From SAR92 clade bacterium (GTDB taxonomy: Bacteria > Pseudomonadota > Gammaproteobacteria > Pseudomonadales > Porticoccaceae), in assembly GCA_004211905.1 (NCBI GenBank), contig SHBP01000009.1:1-64000 (forward strand): a DNA stretch of 64,000 nucleotides. The letters are read 5' to 3'. Below are positions 56,776 through 64,000 of this stretch, piece by piece; the stretch's first letter is position 1, and each line of letters opens with the position of its first letter. The notes beneath the pieces are model-generated. The model was not told the DNA's origin, searched no databases, and saw nothing but the letters and a program-made list of their open reading frames with translations. A program made the position numbers and the translations under genes.

Positions 56776-57930
56776 ATGTCTACTTATAATGTATTTACGT
56801 CAGAGTCTGTTTCTGAAGGACACCCTGATAAAATGGCTGATCAGATTTCTGATGCCGTTGTTGACGCTATTATCTCAGATGATCCAGACTCTAGGGTCGC
56901 AGTAGAAACTATGGTGAAAACCGGGATGACCATCATAGCTGGGGAGGTAAGAACAGATACCTATGTTGACCTCGAAGAAGTCGTTCGCAACGTTATTACA
57001 GATATTGGTTATAACAATTCTGAAGTCGGCTTTGATGGAAATACCTGTGCAGTGTTAAATGCCATCGGAAAACAGTCGAATGATATAGCCCAAGGTGTTG
57101 ACGCTGGTGAGAACAAAGATATTGGCGCAGGAGACCAAGGCCTAATGTTTGGATATGCGACCAACGAAACCTCGGTGCTGATGCCGGCACCTATCTACTA
57201 CTCCCACCTGTTGGTAAAGCGGCAAGCTGAAGTGCGTAAAAATGGCACTCTCCCCTGGTTACGGCCCGATGCTAAAAGCCAGGTGACCCTTCGTTATGAC
57301 CAAGGCAAGCCTGTGGCCATTGATGCCGTTGTGCTTTCGACCCAACATTCTCCAGATATTTCTTTGGGCGATTTACAAGAAGCGGTTCGATCTGAAATTA
57401 TCGCCCCTATTTTGCCAGAAGAGTGGCTACATGAAGGAACCCAATATCACATAAATCCGACCGGTCAGTTTATTATTGGTGGCCCAGTGGGTGATTGTGG
57501 TCTAACTGGCCGCAAAATTATCGTCGATACCTATGGAGGTATGGCTCACCATGGCGGCGGTGCTTTTTCTGGAAAAGATCCTACCAAGGTTGATCGCTCT
57601 GCGGCCTACGCCGGTCGCTATGTGGCAAAGAATATCGTTGCTGCTGGTCTTGCTGATCGTTGTGAAATTCAGATTTCCTACGCCATAGGTGTTTCTGAGC
57701 CCACCTCTATTAGCTTAGATACCTATGGTACGGGTAAACTTTCAGAGGACGAAATCTCCAATCTAGTTCGAGAGCACTTTGATCTTCGCCCAAGCGGCCT
57801 TATTCAGATGCTGGATCTACGCCGGCCAATTTACCAAGCTACCGCTGCCTATGGCCACTTTGGTCGCGAAGAGGAAAACTTTACTTGGGAAAATACCGAC
57901 AAAGTAGCGCTTCTGAAAAAAGCGCTGTAA
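56776..57930 (+). CDS. metK: S-adenosylmethionine synthase
   Basis: MetK makes SAM from methionine and ATP. The 384-residue protein has [14 protein letters not shown] (about 9-22), [12 protein letters not shown] (about 116-127), and [16 protein letters not shown] (about 259-274). AAGGAA precedes the ATG at the right distance. It is in a run with the ArsR-type regulator before it and ahcY after it. Confidence 0.98.
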   Translation: MSTYNVFTSESVSEGHPDKMADQISDAVVDAIISDDPDSRVAVETMVKTGMTIIAGEVRTDTYVDLEEVVRNVITDIGYNNSEVGFDGNTCAVLNAIGKQSNDIAQGVDAGENKDIGAGDQGLMFGYATNETSVLMPAPIYYSHLLVKRQAEVRKNGTLPWLRPDAKSQVTLRYDQGKPVAIDAVVLSTQHSPDISLGDLQEAVRSEIIAPILPEEWLHEGTQYHINPTGQFIIGGPVGDCGLTGRKIIVDTYGGMAHHGGGAFSGKDPTKVDRSAAYAGRYVAKNIVAAGLADRCEIQISYAIGVSEPTSISLDTYGTGKLSEDEISNLVREHFDLRPSGLIQMLDLRRPIYQATAAYGHFGREEENFTWENTDKVALLKKAL

Positions 57931-57984
57931 GTAACAACAAACAACGTTTATTAGCTTTAATATTAATACATAAGGAACTACATA

Positions 57985-59349
57985 ATGACTGCATTCGACG
58001 ACTATAAGGTTGCCGATATCTCTCTTGCCGATTGGGGTAAGAAGGAAATCTCTATCGCTGAATCTGAAATGCCAGCACTAATGGCGCTACGTGAAAAATA
58101 TCGCGCCGAACAACCCCTAGAAGGAGCGCGGATTCTAGGGTGTATTCATATGACCATTCAGACTGCTGTTCTTATTGAAACGCTAACAGCCTTAGGTGCC
58201 GAGGTACGATGGACCTCCTGTAATATTTTCTCAACTCAAGACCATGCAGCAGCAGCTGTGGCCGCTAATGGCACACCTGTTTTTGCTTGGAAAGGAGAGA
58301 CAGAAGAAGAATATGAGTGGTGCCTAGAACAACAGGTTTTGAAAAATGGTGTGCCCTGGAATGCCAATATGGTTCTTGATGATGGTGGTGACTTAACTTC
58401 ACTCTTACACCAAAAATACCCAGAAGTATTAAAATCTGTCCATGGTGTTACAGAAGAAACTACCACTGGTGTGCACCGTCTCTATGAGATGCTTGAGTCA
58501 GGTGAACTCAAAGTCCCTGCCATCAATGTTAATGACTCTGTAACAAAATCTAAATGCGACAATAAATATGGATGTCGTCACAGCCTCAATGATGCGATTA
58601 AGCGCGCCACTGATCACTTATTATCAGGTAAAAAAGCTGTGGTGGTCGGCTATGGTGACGTGGGGAAGGGTTCTGCTCAATCTCTGCGCCAAGAAGGCAT
58701 GATTGTTAAAGTAACAGAAGTTGATCCCATTTGTGCTATGCAGGCCTGTTTAGATGGTTTTGAGATTGTCTCAACCTACAATGATGGGGAAGTCTCTAAA
58801 GGTGTAAATACCGAGCTGCTCGCAAATACTGATTTGTTGGTTACCAGCACTGGTAACTACAACGTATGTGGTTCAGACGTATTGCGCGCGCTAAAAAGTG
58901 GTTGCGTAGTTTGTAATATCGGTCACTTTGATAATGAAATCGACACAGCATTTATGCGTGAGAACTGGCAGTGGGAAGAGATCAAGCCCCAGGTTCACAA
59001 AATTTATCGTGACAAAGAAGCTAATGACCATCTTCTTTTACTCGCTGAAGGACGGCTAGTAAATCTTGGTAATGCTACCGGGCACCCCAGTCGTATCATG
59101 GATGGTTCATTTGCCAACCAAGTATTGGCTCAAATTGATCTTTATAAGCGTCAATTTGCGGCGCAAGACGTAACTACCCAGGCTGAGATGTTGCGAGTTG
59201 AAGTTCTTCCTAAACATCTTGATGAAGAAGTAGCTCGACACATGGTGAATGGTTTCGGAGGTGTGATGACTAAGCTCACCCAAGAGCAAGCCGACTACAT
59301 CAACGTACCTGTTGAAGGTCCGTATAAAGGTGATAGCTACAAGTACTAG
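57985..59349 (+). CDS. ahcY: adenosylhomocysteinase
   Basis: AhcY splits S-adenosylhomocysteine to adenosine and homocysteine, removing product inhibition of methyltransferases. The 454-residue protein has [21 protein letters not shown], the NAD loop [13 protein letters not shown] (about 225), GHFDNEID and the conserved C-terminal DSYKY. It starts 54 bases after metK. No SAH riboswitch can fit in that gap. A strong terminator follows. Confidence 0.98.
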   Translation: MTAFDDYKVADISLADWGKKEISIAESEMPALMALREKYRAEQPLEGARILGCIHMTIQTAVLIETLTALGAEVRWTSCNIFSTQDHAAAAVAANGTPVFAWKGETEEEYEWCLEQQVLKNGVPWNANMVLDDGGDLTSLLHQKYPEVLKSVHGVTEETTTGVHRLYEMLESGELKVPAINVNDSVTKSKCDNKYGCRHSLNDAIKRATDHLLSGKKAVVVGYGDVGKGSAQSLRQEGMIVKVTEVDPICAMQACLDGFEIVSTYNDGEVSKGVNTELLANTDLLVTSTGNYNVCGSDVLRALKSGCVVCNIGHFDNEIDTAFMRENWQWEEIKPQVHKIYRDKEANDHLLLLAEGRLVNLGNATGHPSRIMDGSFANQVLAQIDLYKRQFAAQDVTTQAEMLRVEVLPKHLDEEVARHMVNGFGGVMTKLTQEQADYINVPVEGPYKGDSYKY

Positions 59350-59368
59350 TTATTTTAGCGCTGTCCTC

Positions 59369-59405
59369 AAACCCCTGGTTTCTATTTTGGGATCAGGGGT
59401 TTTTT
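59369..59405 (+). terminator. rho-independent terminator of metK-ahcY
   Basis: A 9-bp stem (AAACCCCTG / CAGGGGTTT) around a 16-base loop is followed by a T-run. It lies 20 bases after the ahcY stop codon. Confidence 0.85.
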
Positions 59406-59478
59406 ATGTTTAGATTAAAGTGCAGATTTATTCTCATTTTTATCGTAACCTTGGCATCTAGATTAAGGATTACTCAGC

Positions 59479-60210
59479 ATGCGCGTACCGCGACTCTATA
59501 CCGCACAGCCGTTAAAAACTAATACTCTTGTTCACTTGGATAAGGATGCTAGTCGCTACCTCGGGTCTGTCCTACGCATGTCCAAAGGCCAATCGGTCGT
59601 CTTATTTAACGGGCAGGGTGGTGAATTTCAAGGGGAGCTAGTCAACCTGACTAAAAACCAAGCGACTGTTTCTGTTGTCCAATCTAAGACTGAAGACCGG
59701 GAGTCTCCTCTCAAAGTGCATTTAGTGATTGGCATTTCTCGTGGAGAGCGAATGGATTGGGTGGTACAAAAAGCCACAGAGCTTGGCGTTACCGAAATCA
59801 CTCCTGTCTTCACAGAACGCACGGAGGTGAAATTATCCGGCCCTAGATTAGAGAAAAAACAACATCATTGGCAACAAATTGCCATCAGTGCCTGCGAACA
59901 ATCTCATCGTAATATTGTCCCAATTGTTCATGGCTGTTCTGCTCTCTCATCTTTGCTTGAGGTTAACTTAGAGGGATTCAAAATAGTTTTGCACCATCGC
60001 ACAGATACAAAATTGCACGCGATGGACAAACCTAATCAAAGAGTTATTCTACTGGTAGGCCCAGAGGGTGGACTATCTGATAATGAAATTAAGCTAGCGG
60101 AAAGCAAAGACTACAACCCGCTGATGTTAGGTCCAAGAGTATTGCGGACTGAAACAGCTCCACTAGCAGCTATTAGCATCATGCAATCCCTATGGGGAGA
60201 TATGGGCTGA
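59479..60210 (+). CDS. rsmE: 16S rRNA (uracil-1498-N3)-methyltransferase
   Basis: RsmE methylates N3 of U1498 in 16S rRNA using SAM. The 243-residue protein has the N-terminal RNA-binding part (RVPRLYTAQP) and the SPOUT knot domain with WVVQKATELGVTEI, VGPEGGLSDNEI (about 194) and LGPRVLRTETAPLAA (about 219-233), which is the SAM knot. Its SAM use fits its place after metK-ahcY. Its 3' end overlaps a possible upstream start of the protease gene. Confidence 0.97.
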   Translation: MRVPRLYTAQPLKTNTLVHLDKDASRYLGSVLRMSKGQSVVLFNGQGGEFQGELVNLTKNQATVSVVQSKTEDRESPLKVHLVIGISRGERMDWVVQKATELGVTEITPVFTERTEVKLSGPRLEKKQHHWQQIAISACEQSHRNIVPIVHGCSALSSLLEVNLEGFKIVLHHRTDTKLHAMDKPNQRVILLVGPEGGLSDNEIKLAESKDYNPLMLGPRVLRTETAPLAAISIMQSLWGDMG

Positions 60211-60275
60211 TCAAACCAACGACGCTAAAATGTAATAAAAGCCTCCTAACGAAACAACGTGTTGGTAGGTTGTAT

Positions 60276-61088
60276 GTGAATAGCGTTATTTGCCTGCTAC
60301 TAACATTTTGTGCCTGCGCCGTAGGCGCTATTTTCGGAGACGGTAATCCTAAAAACGGGATTGAAGATCAGCGTCAATTAGCACCCGCTGAAATATTACA
60401 ATCGGTAGGTACCATTTATTGCGATGGCGCGCTCCGTGGCACTGCTACTCATGTTTCTCTGTCCTCTATTGCTCCATCTAGTAGAAGCTCAATAATCTTA
60501 ACCGCCGCCCATGTTATCTATCACAAAACAACTGGGATACTATTTGAAACCTGCGTTTATCGGCCACAGGGTAAACGTTTGAGCTCTATCGACTTTCTTA
60601 AGATCTCTCCCCATGATTTTAAACCTCAATCAAAGAATAAAATCCAGCAGGCTAGCCAAGACATTATTTTTGTCACTCTGCAGAAAAAATTAAGGGGCTC
60701 TGGCTTAATTTTGCAGGAAGTAGAAGACACCGATAACCAGCTGCTGTTGATTGGCTATAATCAAAACCAAGACCAAATCAGTATCAGTAGAGACTGTGGG
60801 CAATTTACTTCTGAAAGTTATGAAACCGATCTTTTGCTTTTACACAACTGTGATGCTGGCAGAGGAGCTTCGGGAGGACCCATACTGGATGCAAGATCAG
60901 GCTCCGTTATCGCTGTTCATGGTGGCACATTTCTTATTAACAGCAGTGAAAATAACCCTTTCGGTGCTATGCAAGGGGCAATTGCAGATCCCGAAGTTCT
61001 TATTAATCAGGGACGCAAAATTGACTCAGATGTGATCGCTCAGCTCAAGCGGTTTATTGCATATCCTTCCAAGAATTCTCAAAATTAA
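60276..61088 (+). CDS. secreted trypsin-like serine protease
   Basis: The protein has a hydrophobic signal (VNSVICLLLTFCACAVGA) and a trypsin-fold domain with the catalytic His in LTAAHVI (His79), Asp in QASQDIIFVTL (Asp129) and Ser in GRGASGGPI (Ser199). The Gly/Ala-Ser-Gly-Gly motif is the usual one. I choose GTG 60276, with GGTAGG 6 bases upstream; an in-frame ATG at 60192 inside rsmE would give 298 residues but a poor signal. The LTFC stretch could be a lipobox. It is not similar to DegP (no PDZ). Its last 35 bases overlap fabY on the other strand. Confidence 0.8.
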   Translation: MNSVICLLLTFCACAVGAIFGDGNPKNGIEDQRQLAPAEILQSVGTIYCDGALRGTATHVSLSSIAPSSRSSIILTAAHVIYHKTTGILFETCVYRPQGKRLSSIDFLKISPHDFKPQSKNKIQQASQDIIFVTLQKKLRGSGLILQEVEDTDNQLLLIGYNQNQDQISISRDCGQFTSESYETDLLLLHNCDAGRGASGGPILDARSGSVIAVHGGTFLINSSENNPFGAMQGAIADPEVLINQGRKIDSDVIAQLKRFIAYPSKNSQN

Positions 61089-62943
61089 ATTCGATTTCAC
61101 GGCTAAATCCAGGAATATTAATTCCTTCTTCTGTAATAGATACTGCCTTCTCATCTATCAGGGCTTCGCCAAACCGATAGATAACGTTTAAGCTCCCTCT
61201 GTCGGCTTGCTCCGCATAATCAGCAGCGCATCTACGAGTACCTTCGCGCCGATTTAAGTATTCAGGGAAACTAGCTTCATGGCGGTGCGCTAACATAGCA
61301 TTGGTTTTATCTGCCGATAGAACAACGGCTGTGGCATTGTTACCACCAAACCCTTTAGAGTTAATAAAGGCTACCTGCATGGGTTCTGCACCGACATCGA
61401 TATCTTTAAGGGCGAAAGTAAGCTGCTCTTGCTGCACATCCTCAGCAATCTCTGAAACCGTTTTTATTCCAGGGATCAATCCATATTTAAAGGTCCCCAG
61501 TGAGGAAATTAACTGATCACCACTTGCTGCTGCTATGGTATGGCCCACGTAGGCTTTCACCGCAGTGACGGGCCATTCAGTAATATCAAATGCCTTCGCC
61601 ACTCGACTAATTAATTCAGACTCTGTCACCCGGTTCGCAGGAGTGCTAGACCCATGCGCGTGCACAAAACTATGCTTTTGTACGGTTTCTTTACCCACAA
61701 TATTCACCGCAGCAGCGACCGCCTTCGCAAACGAAATATAATTACCCACGCCGGGCGCTGAAATGGATTTTTTAATTCCATCAGCATTAATAAATACCTC
61801 AGGCACAGCTCCGTGAATGTCAGCACCCAACTCTATTGCCAGTTGGTCATCCATTAACACAATATATTGAGCGGCTTCTGACAGAGTAAACCCACAATTC
61901 TCGCCAAAGGGTCTGCTAGCCCGCCGCCAATCGGGTATTTCTGACTTATCGATTTTACAAAGATTATCGTCGCTTCCAAGAGCACTCATATTGGAAAACC
62001 CTTCTGACATCTCGGGCGTAATTGGCGCTTCCGCATTACCAACTATCGCGATACGTCGTCGTCCAGTGCGAATATCTCGAACGGCGCCATGTAAGGTATA
62101 CAGAAAGCTAGCACAGGCTCCTGTTGTAGCTTCAGTATGGCCAACACTGCCAAGAATGTAAGCGTTAACAAAATCTGCCGGCATAGAATTTAAACCGAGA
62201 GCTGCCTGTTTTGCTGTAGTCCGCTCTCCTTTTAAACGAGCCTGAAATAAACCCGCCATGCCTTCTTCATCGATTTGACCAAAGACACTTGAAGAATAAA
62301 CACCGATTTGATCGGGTCTGACTTTGTCTACTACTGAGTCCCAAGGAATACCCATAGAATGAATTGCATCACTGACACCAAGCAGTGCCATTTGTAATCC
62401 CCTTGGATGAAATCGAGAATTGTAATGCTCTGACGGGTTAAATCCTCGTGGAAGCTGTCCCGCCGCTTTAGCTGCTAGCTCATAGTGTGAGGAGACCAAA
62501 AACTCTGCATTACCTGCAGTGGTTACCTCAACCTTGCCATCACTAAGCTCCCGAATGGCCCATCCATCGGGGAGTTGTTTAGGCACGTCACGTTTAAGCA
62601 TGACAAATACAGCTTGGTGATCTAAAAAATCAGTTTTTCGGTGGCTAGACAAGTTATCGGCATCAAAATGCTCAATTTTGCGTACTAGGGTGCCATCAAT
62701 AACGGCTTTCTTATAATTATCGGCCACTAATGCTGCGTCAAGAATATTACCTCCAGAATCCGTGTACCCCTCGCTCCCGGCAGTTACCAGCCCCATTAAA
62801 CATGCTAGGCTAACGATGGTCTGTCGCTGTTGCTCTTCAGGTAAAGACTCTAAAATCATGCGCCTAAATGCTTGATGGGAAGAACTACGCCCCGCGGCAT
62901 TAAACCCCCCGAAACCAACAATTACCGGCAATGCATCAGACAT
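61054..62943 (-). CDS. fabY: beta-ketoacyl synthase FabY (acetoacetyl-ACP synthase type)
   Basis: The 629-residue protein closely follows Pseudomonas FabY, a long ketoacyl synthase that makes acetoacetyl-ACP from acetyl-CoA and malonyl-ACP to start fatty acid synthesis. It begins VIVGFGGFNAAGRSS, and has the active-site Cys277 in TGACASFLY, His430 in HAHGSSTPANR and His468 in AYVGHTIA, with INSKGFGGNNATAVVL following. Length fits FabY and not the 400-residue FabB/F. It is divergent from the GlxA-type regulator. Confidence 0.92.
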   Translation of the reverse strand: MSDALPVIVGFGGFNAAGRSSSHQAFRRMILESLPEEQQRQTIVSLACLMGLVTAGSEGYTDSGGNILDAALVADNYKKAVIDGTLVRKIEHFDADNLSSHRKTDFLDHQAVFVMLKRDVPKQLPDGWAIRELSDGKVEVTTAGNAEFLVSSHYELAAKAAGQLPRGFNPSEHYNSRFHPRGLQMALLGVSDAIHSMGIPWDSVVDKVRPDQIGVYSSSVFGQIDEEGMAGLFQARLKGERTTAKQAALGLNSMPADFVNAYILGSVGHTEATTGACASFLYTLHGAVRDIRTGRRRIAIVGNAEAPITPEMSEGFSNMSALGSDDNLCKIDKSEIPDWRRASRPFGENCGFTLSEAAQYIVLMDDQLAIELGADIHGAVPEVFINADGIKKSISAPGVGNYISFAKAVAAAVNIVGKETVQKHSFVHAHGSSTPANRVTESELISRVAKAFDITEWPVTAVKAYVGHTIAAASGDQLISSLGTFKYGLIPGIKTVSEIAEDVQQEQLTFALKDIDVGAEPMQVAFINSKGFGGNNATAVVLSADKTNAMLAHRHEASFPEYLNRREGTRRCAADYAEQADRGSLNVIYRFGEALIDEKAVSITEEGINIPGFSREIEFNFENSWKDMQ

Positions 62944-63014
62944 ACGTTAAGTCTCTAATATTTTAAAAGGGCTAGTCTAAAAGCAATATTAATCAAATTC
63001 TTTTGTATTTTAGC

Positions 63015-63043
63015 CATTATATTTAATTAAATGGTCATTATAT
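63015..63043 (+). promoter_or_regulatory. direct-repeat operator candidate before the GlxA-type gene
   Basis: CATTATAT occurs at 63015 and again at 63036, exactly 21 bases apart (two helical turns), and the palindrome ATTTAATTAAAT lies between them at 63021-63032. AraC-family proteins bind such in-phase direct repeats. The site is 18 bases before the regulator ATG and 72 beyond fabY's start, so it could serve both. Confidence 0.5.
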
Positions 63044-63060
63044 GTTAAATTCGTTCTATT

Positions 63061-64000
63061 ATGGCCTTCAACCTCACATTGCTACTCTGCGATAACATGC
63101 TTGTTTCTAGCAGCACCCTAGCAGCTGAAATTTTTAATTTTGCCCAAGCAATGGCAAAAGCGGACCGCAATGACACCCAAGAAGTAATAATTCGAAGAGT
63201 TAGTGCAGATGGCTTGCCCGTTCAAACCTCATCTGGATTCGAACTAGCACCAACTCATGATGTTAACACTGTCTTTCCCAGTGATTTAATTCATGTGCCC
63301 GCACTTTGGAGAAACCCAAGACCTGTCGTTCGAAAGCACCATCAATATATACCTTGGCTTCAACAACAACATCAGCAAAATAGCGCTATCACTGCAGTGG
63401 GTACCGGCGTCTGTTTCGTCGCCGAAGCCGGACTATTAGATGATAAACTAGCAACAACTCACTGGCACTACTTTGATGCGCTGCAGAGAGACTACCCAGC
63501 CGTTCGTCTAAATCGGGAGCATTTTACGACCCAAGATAATAATATCTATTGTGCTGCTAGCATCAATGCAATGGCGGAGTTAATGATGCATCAGGTGGAG
63601 AGGTATTTCGGCCGCATTATTTCTCGCCAAGCGCAACGAAATTTTTTCCACGAAATTCGGAATATTGCTAATCCCGTGGATTTTAGCGATATGAAACAAA
63701 AACCACACAGTGACGAAGCCATCGTACAAAGTCAGATTTGGATACAGGATAATTTGAATAAACCCATAGCTATTCCAGATTTAGCAAAGCAATTTGGTTT
63801 GACCACGCGCACATTTAATCGTCGATTTAAGAATGCCGTTGGCAGTACTCCCAACAACTATCTGACCGAAATAAGAATGACATTCGCGTGTGATTTACTT
63901 AAAAATACAGACTTATCTATTGTCGATGTGGCCAGCTATAGTGGCTATCCGGAGGCAAGTTGGTTCTCCTCAAGATTTCGACAATGGTCTGGTAACAGTC
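63061..64000 (+). CDS. GlxA-family AraC-type transcriptional regulator, 3' end truncated by window
   Basis: From ATG 63061 the frame stays open to the window end, 313 codons. The N-terminal part (about 1-185) is a DJ-1/PfpI-like domain with the strand-elbow GTGVCFVAEAGLLD (about 120), and the C-terminal part (about 230-313) is an AraC helix-turn-helix: IAIPDLAKQFGLTTRTFNRR and SIVDVASYSGYPEASWFSS. These proteins act as activators with an effector-binding N-domain. It is divergent from fabY with 117 bases between starts. The last few residues lie outside. Confidence 0.88.
   Translation, partial: MAFNLTLLLCDNMLVSSSTLAAEIFNFAQAMAKADRNDTQEVIIRRVSADGLPVQTSSGFELAPTHDVNTVFPSDLIHVPALWRNPRPVVRKHHQYIPWLQQQHQQNSAITAVGTGVCFVAEAGLLDDKLATTHWHYFDALQRDYPAVRLNREHFTTQDNNIYCAASINAMAELMMHQVERYFGRIISRQAQRNFFHEIRNIANPVDFSDMKQKPHSDEAIVQSQIWIQDNLNKPIAIPDLAKQFGLTTRTFNRRFKNAVGSTPNNYLTEIRMTFACDLLKNTDLSIVDVASYSGYPEASWFSSRFRQWSGNS

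Noticed and set aside
57931-57984. Possible SAH riboswitch before ahcY
   Set aside because: The gap is only 54 bases and shows no suitable structure.

Overview
This window reads as chromosomal core DNA of a free-living gammaproteobacterium, probably a marine Pseudomonadales/Cellvibrionales-type lineage (SAR92/Porticoccaceae-like). That placement is an inference from gene order, protein similarity by eye and the moderate, AT-leaning base composition; no 16S gene is present. Gene orders familiar from Pseudomonas and relatives are preserved: radC | coaBC-algC-argB-slmA | pyrE-rph | yicC ... gmk-rpoZ-spoT-ridA ... oxyR-recG; tkt-epd-pgk-fba divergent from an ArsR/methyltransferase regulator-metK-ahcY; rppH-ptsP; lgt-thyA-folA. 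A FabY-type ketoacyl synthase also points there. Nearly all of the sequence is coding. I see no tRNA, rRNA, CRISPR array, transposase, integrase or prophage gene.

Layout. 1-5.7 kb is an envelope polysaccharide patch: the 5' part of waaA, an LTA-synthase-like membrane sulfatase-fold protein, a KpsS-like capsule protein, a small glycosyltransferase, then ilvE. 6-9.2 kb holds argA and ilvD. 9.3-14.5 kb is a six-gene TonB2-type energy transduction operon (DUF3450, TtpC-like, ExbB, ExbD, TonB, TPR). 14.8-17 kb is lgt-thyA-folA. 17-27 kb is mixed housekeeping (NRDE protein, ptsP/rppH, HAD phosphatase, gcvH, DUF481 protein, srkA, arfB, DUF1653, FAH hydrolase, DUF4870, FAD-linked dehydrogenase). 27.5-40.4 kb is the cold-shock gene, ribosomal proteins L28/L33, DNA repair, CoA, exopolysaccharide precursor, arginine, pyrimidine, RNA-processing and stringent-response genes. 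40.7-46.9 kb has a small unlisted ORF, a YeeZ-like protein, oxyR-recG and a DUF47-Pit phosphate module. 46.9-50 kb is accessory (PqqB-like hydrolase, membrane hydroxylase, PAS-GGDEF cyclase). 50.2-59.4 kb carries central carbon and S-adenosylmethionine cycle genes. The end has rsmE, a secreted trypsin-like protease, fabY and a truncated divergent GlxA-type AraC regulator.

How parts work together. AlgC, WaaA and the KpsS-like protein all feed surface glycans; a perfect CRP-type palindrome sits upstream of the KpsS-like gene and a second near-perfect one upstream of the diguanylate cyclase, suggesting cAMP control of surface and c-di-GMP output. MetK and AhcY make and recycle the SAM pool under an ArsR-type regulator that has a methyltransferase domain and a paired TTGATATAT operator in front of it.

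I did not find a convincing wholly new multi-gene system. The observations most worth a second look are: an OxyR that keeps Cys199 but has Leu in place of the resolving Cys208; loss of dut from the coaBC-dut-algC order; a heptamer tandem repeat that forms the ribosome binding region of pgk; the two CRP-like sites; the SAM-cycle operator pair; the 21-bp-spaced direct repeats in front of the GlxA-type gene; a structured inverted repeat between the FAD dehydrogenase and csp; and a 42-residue ORF in an otherwise empty gap.
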